Positions 25,601-34,848 of a stretch of DNA of 64,000 nucleotides are shown here, one piece after another. Source of the stretch: Oscillospiraceae bacterium (GTDB lineage Bacteria; Bacillota; Clostridia; Oscillospirales; Oscillospiraceae); contig WRBE01000001.1 of assembly GCA_009779845.1 (NCBI GenBank), forward strand, positions 1-64,000, read 5' to 3'. Within the stretch, counting starts at the first letter, position 1. The number at the start of each line of letters is the position of its first letter. The position numbers and the translations under genes are program-made. A model generated the notes under the pieces. That model saw only the letters and a program-made list of their open reading frames with translations, did not search any database and had not been told where the DNA came from.

Positions 25601-25786
25601 ATGAAAGTTTTTGTGAACCTCCCAGAGCTAGAGGAGGATAAAATCGAGCTTGAAAATAGAATCGCTGATTTTCATGCGACCCTGTTAATTGAAAAAATAA
25701 GAGGGCTACATACAAATGACATTACAAAAGAAAAACTGCTAAATATGGCATTAGAGCATATAAAAGAGAAGGAAAACGATGTATGA
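25601..25786 (+). CDS. small hydrophilic protein, 61 aa
   Basis: Encodes MKVFVNLPELEEDKIELENR and a helical remainder ending EKENDV. Composition is protein-like, but there is no clear ribosome binding site. It ends a few bases before the convergent two-domain XRE gene. Tentative. Confidence 0.45.
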   Translation: MKVFVNLPELEEDKIELENRIADFHATLLIEKIRGLHTNDITKEKLLNMALEHIKEKENDV

Positions 25787-25811
25787 GCATTTTAACTCAT
25801 ACATCGTTTTA
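25773..25811. terminator. bidirectional terminator
   Basis: AAAACGATGTATGAG pairs with CTCATACATCGTTTT; A and T runs flank both sides, so it can end both convergent genes, whose last codons it includes. Confidence 0.75.
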
Positions 25812-26232
25812 ATATATCAAACTTTTTTCTTGTTATAGTAGTTATCCCAAGCTCCCATGCCCTTATTGATGATATATACACACCCACCATATCTGCAAGC
25901 TCTTTTCTTGTTAAACTTCGCTCTTTCCTAAAATTAGTTATTGTCTCACTAGGATTGTCCAACAAAAATTTGATATAGTCATCATTAATTTTGACTTTAT
26001 CCTTTATTTCCAATTCATCAAGCACCCTTTTTATTAAATCAACATCAATAAATTTTGATTTATAATTTTCAATACTTCCTATGGTATATCTGCAACAACC
26101 TATTCTTTGGGCTAACTCGGTTTGTTCTATATCTGCAAGCCTACGATAGTATTTAATTTGTTCCCCTAATGTGCTGTTTTTATCAATAGGTTTTACCTTT
26201 CTTACTGTATGCGTTTTAATAATTATTGTCAT
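25792..26232 (-). CDS. two-domain XRE regulator
   Basis: From the preferred ATG at 26232 (MTIIIKTHTVRKVKPIDKNS) it has 146 residues with two HTH domains: LGEQIKYYRRLADIEQTELA and FRKERSLTRKELADMVGVYI. Similar tandem-HTH proteins accompany clostridial integrated elements. The same frame is open upstream to 26286, near the attachment core, and no good ribosome binding site marks either start. On the excised circle this frame would be continuous with the recombinase gene. Confidence 0.7.
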   Translation of the reverse strand: MTIIIKTHTVRKVKPIDKNSTLGEQIKYYRRLADIEQTELAQRIGCCRYTIGSIENYKSKFIDVDLIKRVLDELEIKDKVKINDDYIKFLLDNPSETITNFRKERSLTRKELADMVGVYISSIRAWELGITTITRKKFDILKRCMS

Positions 26233-26297
26233 AGGGATTACGTCTTTTAAGTTGCCGAACATTTTCGCCACATTACTTTCCAACATGTGAGAGTCAT

Positions 26298-26435
26298 ATT
26301 TTCCACGCAGCGCGAAGCATACGTGGCCAACTTCACACCCCGGTCTGGCTTATAGGTGCTGATTCCCTTAATCAGCCCAATTGTACCAATAGAGATCAGG
26401 TCGGCTTGGTCAGAGGATTGGGTGTAATATTTTTT
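26298..26435 (-). CDS. sigK: sigK segment 2 (middle piece, sigma region 2)
   Basis: Encodes codons 68-113: KKYYTQSSDQADLISIGTIG, then LIKGISTYKPDRGVKLATYA and SRCVEN, the core-binding and -10-recognition part of region 2. It is only 138 bp, bounded on each side by a different element. The frame is intact. It overlaps the end of the element 1 recombinase gene, which stops at 26396-26398. Confidence 0.92.
26299..26301. other. element 2 attachment core, sigK-upstream side
   Basis: AAA within GTGGAAAATATGAC on the minus strand. It pairs with 18559-18561; sigK sequence lies on one side (CGCTGCGTGG) and element sequence (TATGACTCTCACATG) on the other. Confidence 0.75.
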
Positions 26436-28084
26436 AAACATGTATTACGTAAGGATACATCTTCCAAGCCGGGCAGGTGGTGCTTTTTCTTGTCGTAGAT
26501 TGCGAGGATAATTCCGCCGGGCTTTAAGTGGACATTGAGGCGCACGTTATTCCGATTGCCTGTGTTGAACACTTCAATTTTATCCAATATCTGAGTCACG
26601 AGCTCGGAATTGATTCCCGTTTGGAAGTCGAACTCTTGTTCCAGTGCTTGTTTCACTTTAAGCAAATGCTCCATAAGGCTTTGGCTTTTTTTCTGCTCTT
26701 TTTCGAGACATTGCATGTTATCCTCGAGTAATACAATCTGTTTGTTAAAAGCTTCGTTGCGTACCTGAAACTCATGATTGCTTATCAGTTCTTCCATGCT
26801 CAACTCAAGTAGCTTATCCTTTTTCTTGAGAAGGGCTTCTATTTCGCTTTCCAACTTTTTCATTTCAGCGCAGTAGTTCGTTTTGTCTGGCGCACTTCGG
26901 ATTAGGGCCAGCGTCTGCTCAATATATCCGCCTTTATCTTGGTGGATTCTATCGAAAATCGCCGCCATGACAACATCTAGCTCTTCGCTCCGGGGTTGCG
27001 GCGCAGAACACCCGGCAAGCCCTCGTGTGCGATATGTCTTACATTGCCATATCTCTTTCTCGCCCTTTTGGGATTTCAGTGCCTGACGGTGAAAAGAGGT
27101 TCCGTGTTCGGCGCAGACAAGCTTCCCGCTGTACGTGTAAATATTATGATACTCTGCACCGCTTTGGCGGAGTGCGGCACCACGGCGTTTGATGAGCGCA
27201 TTTGCGCTATCCCAAATCTCTTCGCTTACAATTGCGGGAATATTCTCGTCCCGATAAACGATCCATTCGCTCTCGTCTAGTGGGATACTTTTTTTGGTTT
27301 TATAGTCAATAGACTTCGTTCTATTGCCACAGTAGTACCCCTTATATTTCGGGTTTAGAATCATGTTCTTTATCGTAGTGGTATTAAACGGATTCCCTGT
27401 TCTACTTGTAATTCCCTTGGTGTCATATAAGTGTTGGGAGAGCCGCCTGAGCCCCATGCGCTGATTCACATATAGATCAAATATCGCTCGAACGATCTCC
27501 GCTTCTTCCTCGTGGATTGTCAGCTTACAATCCTTTTTATTGTATCCATAAATGCGGTCATTCCCTAGCACCCGCCCATTTTTGATGGATTGCTGAAACC
27601 CGAATTTCAGACGTTCCGATAATTTGCGTACTTCATCCTGGGCAACACCGGCCATGACAATCAGGCGAAACTCACTGTCGGGGTCTAAGGTGTTGATATT
27701 ATCGTTTTGAAACAACACACCTACACCCATGCTTAACAATTCCTGTGTATAGCGAATGGAATCTAGCGTATTGCGCGAAAAGCGTGATATCTCTTTCGTA
27801 ATGATAAAATCAAATCGGTCAGCTTTCGCATCCTCAATCATGCGATTAAAGCGGTTGCGCTTCAATGTGCTCGTTCCGCTAATCCCCTCGTCTATATAGC
27901 CATCGATGTATGTCCAACAGTCATTTCGTGTTATCAAGTCCGTAAAATAGTCAACTTGATTCTCTAGGCTACTTGATTGTTCGTACTTATCTGTCGAGAC
28001 ACGCGCATAAAACGTGACACGCATAGGCAGGGTGTAGATTGTCTGCCCATGATGTAGCGTTTCCCGAATTCTTCGTATATCCAT
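26396..28084 (-). CDS. large serine recombinase of element 1
   Basis: 562 residues. Resolvase domain with MRVTFYARVSTDKYEQSSSL (catalytic Ser 30), ITKEISRFSRNTLDSIRY and AGVAQDEVRKLSERLKFGF; recombinase domain (IYGYNKKDCKL, IKNMILNPKYKGYYCGN); zinc ribbon (GKLVCAEHGTSFHRQAL...WQCKTY...GCSAPQ); coiled coil about 400-480. It is only distantly similar to the element 2 enzyme, so the two elements are not recent duplicates. The last 12 codons lie inside sigK segment 2. Rebuilding the circle shortens the end to NTCLI. It probably excises element 1. Confidence 0.93.
   Translation of the reverse strand: MDIRRIRETLHHGQTIYTLPMRVTFYARVSTDKYEQSSSLENQVDYFTDLITRNDCWTYIDGYIDEGISGTSTLKRNRFNRMIEDAKADRFDFIITKEISRFSRNTLDSIRYTQELLSMGVGVLFQNDNINTLDPDSEFRLIVMAGVAQDEVRKLSERLKFGFQQSIKNGRVLGNDRIYGYNKKDCKLTIHEEEAEIVRAIFDLYVNQRMGLRRLSQHLYDTKGITSRTGNPFNTTTIKNMILNPKYKGYYCGNRTKSIDYKTKKSIPLDESEWIVYRDENIPAIVSEEIWDSANALIKRRGAALRQSGAEYHNIYTYSGKLVCAEHGTSFHRQALKSQKGEKEIWQCKTYRTRGLAGCSAPQPRSEELDVVMAAIFDRIHQDKGGYIEQTLALIRSAPDKTNYCAEMKKLESEIEALLKKKDKLLELSMEELISNHEFQVRNEAFNKQIVLLEDNMQCLEKEQKKSQSLMEHLLKVKQALEQEFDFQTGINSELVTQILDKIEVFNTGNRNNVRLNVHLKPGGIILAIYDKKKHHLPGLEDVSLRNTCLKNITPNPLTKPT
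26434..26435. other. element 1 attachment core, sigK-downstream side
   Basis: AA on the minus strand in CATGTTTAAAAAATATTAC. Joined to 34849-34850 it gives ...CATATTATGAAAAAATATTAC, encoding HIMKKYY, the length and sequence expected for sigma-K. Confidence 0.72.
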
Positions 28085-28121
28085 GCCCTGAGTGCCTCTC
28101 TTCTATCATGTTGTTGTATCG

Positions 28122-28235
28122 TCAAATAGATCGGAGGCGCTCTAGCGCACTATAATAGGTTGCCTCGGAAATATAGCCCTTTTCAAATACGCGTTTGAGG
28201 AGCACGGCAATAATATCTTTATTGGTTGTTGTCAT
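28122..28235 (-). CDS. 37-aa protein preceding recombinase
   Basis: Encodes MTTTNKDIIAVLLKRVFEKG and YISEATYYSALERLRSI behind GCAAGGAGGCAAACAAG, a very strong ribosome binding site, 37 bases before the recombinase start. Its helix-turn-helix-like short form recalls SHOCT-like C-terminal motifs. Co-transcribed with the recombinase; a recombination directionality factor is a reasonable guess without direct evidence. Confidence 0.6.
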   Translation of the reverse strand: MTTTNKDIIAVLLKRVFEKGYISEATYYSALERLRSI

Positions 28236-28344
28236 CTTGTTTGCCTCCTTGCCAAGTGCTTCGACTATATAATCACTCTATTGCTAGATAAGCTTATCCT
28301 ATGCGTGATGCTACTGGGAAGAGAGAGAAACCGTAAACGGTAAA

Positions 28345-28374
28345 CAACCCCGCACCTGCATAGGTGCGGGGTTG
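28345..28374 (-). terminator. terminator of the SLH-protein gene
   Basis: CAACCCCGCACCT pairs perfectly with AGGTGCGGGGTTG around a 4-base loop. On the minus strand only TTT-poor sequence follows (GTTGTTTACCG), so it is a moderate terminator. Beyond it, 28236-28344 contains a GATAAGCTTATC palindrome and no gene. Confidence 0.65.
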
Positions 28375-28418
28375 CTTATCGCTTATGTTGTTACTTACTT
28401 TGCTGCATACTGCGTATG

Positions 28419-31400
28419 TTAGGTAATACTGATATCCAGAATCTCAAGCCAGATTTCCATGCCGTTTTCCATTCTCATCAGGCGATGGCTGTTGGTGGCC
28501 TCGATAACTTGGAGGTAGAACCATTCGTGCTCGAATACGTCCGGGAAGAAATGGATGTCATCTAGTACGCCTGCAATACTTGTGGCACTTATGTCACTTC
28601 TGCCCAAGATACGGTTGACGGCTGTCGCCATTTCCGCACGGGAGGTGTCGCCCCGCGGGTTGAATCGATTGCCGCCCACACCGTGCATCCAGCCTAGGTA
28701 ATTCACAGTGTACACATAGTTTCTTGCCCAGAGGCTGATGTCGCCTTGATCCACAAAGCCGAACCCGCTGGCTGTGCGAACTGTGTCGGTTCGTGCAACC
28801 ATTGCCGCCAGTTGCTCTCTGGTAATCCATTCGTTAGGCAAGAACCTGCCGTCATCAGTACCTTGGATCAGACCCGCTGTATAAGCCCACGCCACATAGC
28901 GATAGAACCATTGATTCTCATTGACATCGCTGAATCTACCACGAATATCCGGTACCGACGCTGTGGGGGAGTATCCCGACACCATGGTTCGTGCCAGAAT
29001 TGTGGCTACCTCGGCTCTGGTGATTTGACCTCTCGGTCTGAAGTTGCCGAGGTTATCCCCGACCATGTAGGCCAAGTGCGTTTGATAGATATCCTGCTCA
29101 AGCCGTACCGTCACAAAGGCAATGCTTTCGATAAAGTCCGCTTGGGTGACGGCTACACTGTTTCTTCTAAATCCTTCTGCTTCGGCAATGACGGTACCTG
29201 CGATGGCCAGTGGCAGCCGATAGAACCAGTTGTTGCCTGTTCTGGTAAGCGCCTGCCCATTAAACTGCACCGTGGCGGTCGGAATCGGCTGATCCAGTGT
29301 GTCAACCACCGTTACAGCCATCATAAAGGGCCGCTCTAGGTCGCCTGACTCTAGGAACACGTTTGCTGTAACACCGCTGCTGTCTGCTACCACTGCCGGG
29401 TTTACTGCCGATACATTTGGCGCAAATCCACTGGCAGAGGCCATCACCATGTAAGCACCAGGTGCCATTGGTTCGGTTTCAAAGAAGCCGCCTGCATCCA
29501 CACGTAGCCTTGTCACAGTGCCCACCGCATCCACGACCATCACAGATGCGTGGGGAATCGGTATGGTGGTGCCTGCCATAAAGACATGACCCCGGATGGG
29601 GCCAGGGGCACCCGGTAATACTTCTCCGCCCAAAACCAAGTTCACGAATACAAAGCCCCTGTCGGCAAATTGCTGTGATGTCACGGAATAGCTGGCCGGG
29701 ATGAAGCCTGTCAAGGTCGCATGGGCTTCTCCGGCAGTGGGTGCGTTTAAGGTTGCAACCCACAACGTACCGTCTCTGGCGACAGTGTTACCGTTAAAGG
29801 TGACGGCGACATGTTCCTCTTGACCAGCGGGTGCGCCGATGACATTGATAAAGACACGATACACATCGTTCGGTGCGCCCGGATCCGGTCTGTCCAGATA
29901 CACATCGGCGACCACACCGGCGGCGGGAGTCAGAAGAATTGGGTCAACTTCCGCCACGCTGGCTAGGAATGTATTTGCGTTGGCAATGACACGGTAAATG
30001 GCCCCGTGTGCCGGCACAGAACGGGCCGGGAACTGGAAGAATCCGGTTGCGTCTGCGGTTACGGTAGCGGCCACTTCGCCGGCGTTGTTAATTAGTGTTA
30101 CTGTTGCACCGGGGATTACGGTGGTGCGGTCATCGGCGCGGCGGACAAAGCCACTGATGACACCCGGTGCGGGAGTGCTTCGGGCCAGTGCGATTTGAAC
30201 CGTTTCACCTGTATCGTCCGGGCTTACGGTGTGGGTATTTTCCCCGAACCGGGCCGCCGTGGCACGGAGCTTGTCTCCTGCTACCGCTACGACACCTGTA
30301 AAGATACCACTGGCGCCCGGGATTTCTTCCTCGGCGTTGTCAAACAATGCGGCATGGGGAATCGGGCGATAGCCGGGTTGGCCGTTCGGCTGTGTAAATG
30401 CTTCGACCACATGGACGTCAAATCTGATCTCGCGTTCTAATACGATGAAGATTCTGGCCGGAGTTGCCGCAGTCCCTTCTTCTGGGTCTGCCTCAACGGC
30501 ATCTTCAAAGTAATCCCCTGCAATCACCTCTCTAGAGAGAAAGCCCGGTGCGCCGACCTCTAAGATAGTCAGTGTGGTCGCATTGTTTAACAGGAGTGGG
30601 TTCGTGCCTGTCCAGTTTAAGTTGGCCGGGAACCGCTCAGGCGGAGGCGGATGGAACGCATGAAATGTCGTGTTCGGAATGGGAACCAACTCGATTTCAC
30701 CCGTTTCCGCATGATAAACTTCTTCTACGATATGGACTTGGGCTCCGTTTGGTATCCGAATATCCTCTAAGAAAATAGTAGCCCACAATGCCCCTGTGCC
30801 ACCGGTAATCTCATCGAACAGATTTGCTGTGAAGGCAAGCTCCAGCCACTCAAATCCAACTGCACCGGCTTCCATCGCATCGCCGAAGGTGACTGTGTTT
30901 GCAGCAAAAACAAAGTGTCTGGTGTTGCCTGTGCCGCCTCGGGTATTGTGCTGCACCCCGCGGTGGAGCAGGGTCGTATGATCTGTAATATTCGGTGGTG
31001 TATCTGCTTCAGAGCTACCATCACGCACGACAATGTTAATCTGTCTGTCGATGGGTGTTCGTTGCATTGCAATCTGCATGGTGCGGCTGTCATAGTCCGC
31101 TTGTGTGATTTGTACATTGGTTTGCGGCAGATAGCCCAGTGCCGTTACGCTGACAGTCTGGATGTTCGGCACGATATAGGCCATACGTGCAACAAGGATG
31201 CCGCCGTCGTTTACTATGGTATTTGGAACCGCAGGGAACGTAATGGATGCATGACCGATGATTGAGTTGTTCGGACAGTCAGCATCTACAACCTCAATCA
31301 CGAATACATCCGAATCCGCTTCCACGCCGAAGCCAACGACACCCGTGGTGGTCAAAAGTCCAGCGGTAAGTCTGCGGGGGTTTGCAAAGGTGGTGACGGT

Positions 31401-34400
31401 TTCTTGGCCATTGCCGCCTGTGTGTGAAATAAGGCGGTGGCCGAGGTTCCCGCTGGTGCCATGGGCAAACGTCTGGTGGACATTGAAGAGCCGCGTGGTG
31501 TCCGGGCGTTGCACGCCGCTATAAGCAACGGTAACAGAGCCCGCTGTTGTCGGCATGTATAATGTGTGGAAGTCCGGGGCCACGTTGGAGGCCAATACAT
31601 TGAAAAACTGCGGGTATGATGCGCCCGGGGCGGCACCGGCCCGCTCTGCCTGCCACGCAAAATAGGGTAGGGTGCTTTGATCTTCTGTAAGGTGCTGAAT
31701 CCCGACTCTCCACGGGCCACGGTTGAGACCGGGCAGTACGCCCAATGCCAAAGCATCTGAGCCCATAACGGTAATACCGCCTCTGTGGGCCTGTAATCGG
31801 TCACGATTGACAGAGGCACCTGTTCCAAATGCCCCCATGGTATTGACGACATAGACGTTTGAGAACGCAAAGGAACTCACCGCAGCGTTTTGAGCGGTGG
31901 CTTGTCTTGCTACCGCAACGCCTGTATGGGTTGCCGCCACATACCCGTTGCGGATTGTCATACTGCCGGCGTCACGGCGACCGACAATGCCACTGCCTCG
32001 GTTTGCAGTATTCGTTCTAACAGACCCGATGTTGTAGAAGTCTTCTATGAGTCCGCCCGCCTGTTGGCGGCCGATGAATCCGCCCACATGCCAGCTTCCG
32101 GCGGTTCCTTGGGAGGAAATGAATCCTGCGTTAAACGTCTCTCGGATCGTAATCGGGCCAGTTCGGTGACGGCCGACAATACCGCCTGCACCGCCCCGGG
32201 CGGAACTACTCGACTGAGCGGCTCTGTGATGTGTCCAAACCCGGCCAAAGTTACCGGCTTGCTCAATCAGGGTATTGGCCCCATTGTTATCACCCACAAG
32301 ACCGCCAACGCTAGAATTTCGGCGCGCAATACTGCCGCTGTCGGCACCGCGGATATAGCCGTAGTTGATGCTGCCGCCGTGAATGGTGACCCGCGGTGTG
32401 GTTTGAATCAAACCGATCATGCCGCCGCCCACCTGTGAAGCCCGCACGGCACCATAGTTTGTCGCATTGGTGATACGTGTGACGGAACCGGCGTTGTTTC
32501 CGCCGAGCACATGCGCAATGATACCACCCGCCGTGTGCATCCGGCGGGCATCGCCAGTGGATCGGATGGCCCCTTCGTTAACGACGTTGGTCAAAATAAT
32601 CTGCTGGTTTGCCGCTGCCGCTGGGTGTTCGGCACGGCCAATGATACCGCCGCCGCGGACGCCGGTATTTTGCGATGAAGCCGCTGTACCTGTATTGTTC
32701 CTGTGAATCAAACCGCTGTTAAACCCATCGGTAATCAACATTCTGTTGTGAGAGTGCCCGACTAAGCCGCCCAGACGGCCAAGGTCATTCGCCGAATGGC
32801 GGATTTCCGCATAGTTGCGGCCGATGGTGATTTCTGTCGGGCCGGTAGAACGGCCAATCAGACCGCCCACATTTTTTGTGCCAGCACCGCTGGCTTCTAT
32901 CTGGCCGCGGTTTTCCACGTCATGTAGCCTTGAATTGGTGCCCCCAGGGCCGGCTAGTAGACCGACCATTCCGCCAATGTCGCCTGCGGCGCCGGAAGTG
33001 GTTCTGACGATTCCGGTGTTATGACCCAGGGTGATCTCCACCACACCAGTGGAATGTCCGATCAGACCGCCTACATTTTTTGTACCGGCATTGCTGGCTA
33101 CGACCAGAGCACGGTTTGCTACATTATCTAGCCTTGCGGTGTTTTCTGAGCGACCGATTAAGCCCCCCAGCGTACCCGCTGCGCCGATTGAATTTCTGAC
33201 TTCCCCGGCGTTGTGGCCGATGCTGATGTCCACCGTGCCGCTGGAACGACCAATTAGGCCGCCCACGTTTCTGCCGCCGCTGCCCGTGGTGTTCATCAGT
33301 GCTTGGTTTGCCACGCTATACAGTCTTGTGGAGTTGGCCGCAAGGCCAATTATCCCGCCCAAATCCCCTGCCGTCGTGGTAGTCACAGGGGCTGTGTTGG
33401 TGACATCTCTGATAATCGTGCTGCCGCCTGCCGCTGTGTGGCCGATGGCACCGCCGGCGTGGCTGCTGCCCACGATACCGCCGGTTGTTGTGCTCACAGT
33501 GGTGTTTTCAATCACCACGTTGCCGCCGGTACTGCGGCCTACAATACCGCCCGCATTTGCAAACGGAGTGCCGCCAGTGTTACGTACCCGGACATGCGCA
33601 CGATTATATGTTCTACCATATGCAGTGATGTTCAGGTTGCCGTTGTTTTCGCCAACCAGACCGCCGCCAAAGTTGTCCGCACCGCCGTTTTGTAAGTGAA
33701 TATCCACCGTTACATCCACGTCCACGATGTTGAGTGTAGCACCAGCCTCCACGCGGCCGACCAAGCCGCCTGCCCGCTTGTTCTGGTTAACGGCCCCGCC
33801 AGTGGGTGCGCCCAGATTAACAGCGGCATTGTCTGTAATAGTGACACCCTCAATGAGCACCCCTTGAGTACCCGGCGTCACGCTGCCGATAATGAGACCC
33901 GCCGAGAATGTGGCGGCGGCCCAACCGTCCGTATGCGGTGCGTCTTGGATGCTGGGTGCGACAAAGGTCACGTTCCAGATCACTGCGCCCGGACCCGCAT
34001 GTTGAAGAAAGCCAAGGTTTGTTGGCGCATGGGGCGCATTCTGGAGACGCAGACCTGTGATGGTATGATTGTTTCCAAAAAACATGCCCGTAAACGTTCC
34101 CGGTCGGCCCGTGTGCGCTGTTGCGGGGATGTTGATGTTTTCTTGGAGAATAAATGTGTCGCTATTTTCTCCCAAATCTCCGCTCAGAAACTGCACAATG
34201 TTTCCGCTATTCACATTATGTACCGCTCCAGACCGTGGCTCTGCCGCTACGATGGTTGCAGCAGATAATGGTTCCGTCTGTTCCGCCGCTATTGCCTCAT
34301 GTGCGCCATCCCCATTTTGGTCGACGGCGAACGCCCCCCCCGGGACAGACGTGAAGAGCATGAATAGTGCCAATAGCAAACAGACAGCTCTCACCGCTCC

Positions 34401-34427
34401 TTTGTTGTTCTGATGTAGCAGTTGCAT
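28419..34427 (-). CDS. giant SLH-anchored surface protein, 2002 aa
   Basis: AAGGAGAACGTACC precedes the ATG. Signal peptide 1-34 (ending GAFA). Residues about 70-870 are a long series of GLUG-type repeats (GGLIGRSTG..., GGIVGRS...) expected to form a beta-helix stalk. The middle has beta-rich domains; carboxypeptidase-regulatory-like domains follow near 1470 (GVISGFVRRADDRTTVIPGA) and 1665 (GPIRGHVFMAG), plus a related copy. The last 200 residues hold three SLH domains (FRPRGQITRAEVATILARTM; NEWITREQLAAMVART; NPRGDTSRAEMATAVNRI). Likely an adhesin or S-layer-associated protein. It is the only substantial cargo of element 1 and has its own promoter. Confidence 0.9.
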   Translation of the reverse strand: MQLLHQNNKGAVRAVCLLLALFMLFTSVPGGAFAVDQNGDGAHEAIAAEQTEPLSAATIVAAEPRSGAVHNVNSGNIVQFLSGDLGENSDTFILQENINIPATAHTGRPGTFTGMFFGNNHTITGLRLQNAPHAPTNLGFLQHAGPGAVIWNVTFVAPSIQDAPHTDGWAAATFSAGLIIGSVTPGTQGVLIEGVTITDNAAVNLGAPTGGAVNQNKRAGGLVGRVEAGATLNIVDVDVTVDIHLQNGGADNFGGGLVGENNGNLNITAYGRTYNRAHVRVRNTGGTPFANAGGIVGRSTGGNVVIENTTVSTTTGGIVGSSHAGGAIGHTAAGGSTIIRDVTNTAPVTTTTAGDLGGIIGLAANSTRLYSVANQALMNTTGSGGRNVGGLIGRSSGTVDISIGHNAGEVRNSIGAAGTLGGLIGRSENTARLDNVANRALVVASNAGTKNVGGLIGHSTGVVEITLGHNTGIVRTTSGAAGDIGGMVGLLAGPGGTNSRLHDVENRGQIEASGAGTKNVGGLIGRSTGPTEITIGRNYAEIRHSANDLGRLGGLVGHSHNRMLITDGFNSGLIHRNNTGTAASSQNTGVRGGGIIGRAEHPAAAANQQIILTNVVNEGAIRSTGDARRMHTAGGIIAHVLGGNNAGSVTRITNATNYGAVRASQVGGGMIGLIQTTPRVTIHGGSINYGYIRGADSGSIARRNSSVGGLVGDNNGANTLIEQAGNFGRVWTHHRAAQSSSSARGGAGGIVGRHRTGPITIRETFNAGFISSQGTAGSWHVGGFIGRQQAGGLIEDFYNIGSVRTNTANRGSGIVGRRDAGSMTIRNGYVAATHTGVAVARQATAQNAAVSSFAFSNVYVVNTMGAFGTGASVNRDRLQAHRGGITVMGSDALALGVLPGLNRGPWRVGIQHLTEDQSTLPYFAWQAERAGAAPGASYPQFFNVLASNVAPDFHTLYMPTTAGSVTVAYSGVQRPDTTRLFNVHQTFAHGTSGNLGHRLISHTGGNGQETVTTFANPRRLTAGLLTTTGVVGFGVEADSDVFVIEVVDADCPNNSIIGHASITFPAVPNTIVNDGGILVARMAYIVPNIQTVSVTALGYLPQTNVQITQADYDSRTMQIAMQRTPIDRQINIVVRDGSSEADTPPNITDHTTLLHRGVQHNTRGGTGNTRHFVFAANTVTFGDAMEAGAVGFEWLELAFTANLFDEITGGTGALWATIFLEDIRIPNGAQVHIVEEVYHAETGEIELVPIPNTTFHAFHPPPPERFPANLNWTGTNPLLLNNATTLTILEVGAPGFLSREVIAGDYFEDAVEADPEEGTAATPARIFIVLEREIRFDVHVVEAFTQPNGQPGYRPIPHAALFDNAEEEIPGASGIFTGVVAVAGDKLRATAARFGENTHTVSPDDTGETVQIALARSTPAPGVISGFVRRADDRTTVIPGATVTLINNAGEVAATVTADATGFFQFPARSVPAHGAIYRVIANANTFLASVAEVDPILLTPAAGVVADVYLDRPDPGAPNDVYRVFINVIGAPAGQEEHVAVTFNGNTVARDGTLWVATLNAPTAGEAHATLTGFIPASYSVTSQQFADRGFVFVNLVLGGEVLPGAPGPIRGHVFMAGTTIPIPHASVMVVDAVGTVTRLRVDAGGFFETEPMAPGAYMVMASASGFAPNVSAVNPAVVADSSGVTANVFLESGDLERPFMMAVTVVDTLDQPIPTATVQFNGQALTRTGNNWFYRLPLAIAGTVIAEAEGFRRNSVAVTQADFIESIAFVTVRLEQDIYQTHLAYMVGDNLGNFRPRGQITRAEVATILARTMVSGYSPTASVPDIRGRFSDVNENQWFYRYVAWAYTAGLIQGTDDGRFLPNEWITREQLAAMVARTDTVRTASGFGFVDQGDISLWARNYVYTVNYLGWMHGVGGNRFNPRGDTSRAEMATAVNRILGRSDISATSIAGVLDDIHFFPDVFEHEWFYLQVIEATNSHRLMRMENGMEIWLEILDISIT

Positions 34428-34519
34428 GGTACGTTCTCCTTCTTTTGTTATTTCTTGATTTGCAATATAATATTCCGTTTCATATTGATTTTTTACGCTT
34501 TTCTAAAAAATCTTATTGC

Positions 34520-34548
34520 AGAATATCATATTTTTAGTTCATTGTCAA
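34520..34548 (-). promoter_or_regulatory. promoter of the giant SLH gene
   Basis: Minus strand TTGACA (34543-34548), 17 bases, TATTCT (34520-34525), a vegetative-type promoter about 90 bases before the start codon. It makes expression independent of sigK. Confidence 0.7.
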
Positions 34549-34628
34549 TACTTGCAAATAGACATTAACAGGTATTTAAAATTTCAATATTTTTTAATGT
34601 AAAAGCTTTCTTTTTAGGTGACATAAAA

Positions 34629-34661
34629 CAAAAAGTCAGTCGGCGCTTCTTGCGCCAACTG
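34629..34661 (-). terminator. terminator between sigK segment 1 and the SLH gene
   Basis: On the minus strand CAGT.GGCGC pairs with GCGCC.ACTG, followed by TTTTTGTTTT. It would stop transcripts from the sigK promoter soon after they enter element 1. The rest of 34428-34850 has no gene. Confidence 0.7.
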
Positions 34662-34848
34662 ATCCGGCCTGTCAAAAGAACGTAGGTGTTTTACTGTCCG
34701 CAACGGCTATGAAAGCACAATTTATATAGTTGTTTTCTGCCTGAAGAAGCGAGATGCACCGTGTATTCATACTCTACAGTATATATTCATTTGGCATTGA
34801 CTACAGTGTTTTCTTGTTAAAAAAACTGTGCTTTCGTAGGCAATCATA

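Larger units (their letters stand above)
18561..26300. mobile_element. skin-like element 2 in sigK codon 113/114
   Basis: A 7,740-bp AT-rich insertion bounded by AAA cores. It carries a serine recombinase, a 962-residue secreted protein, a 186-residue membrane-anchored protein, a small XRE regulator, a two-domain XRE protein and two small ORFs. The rebuilt attP has TTCCAACA and TGTTGGAA exactly 13 bases either side of the AA core. It lacks phage structural genes. Size is well below the 48-kb B. subtilis skin and the roughly 15-kb C. difficile skin. Confidence 0.88.

Noticed and set aside
32815..33699. Long plus-strand frames opposite the giant SLH gene
   Set aside because: They are proline-rich antisense shadows of the glycine-rich repeats.
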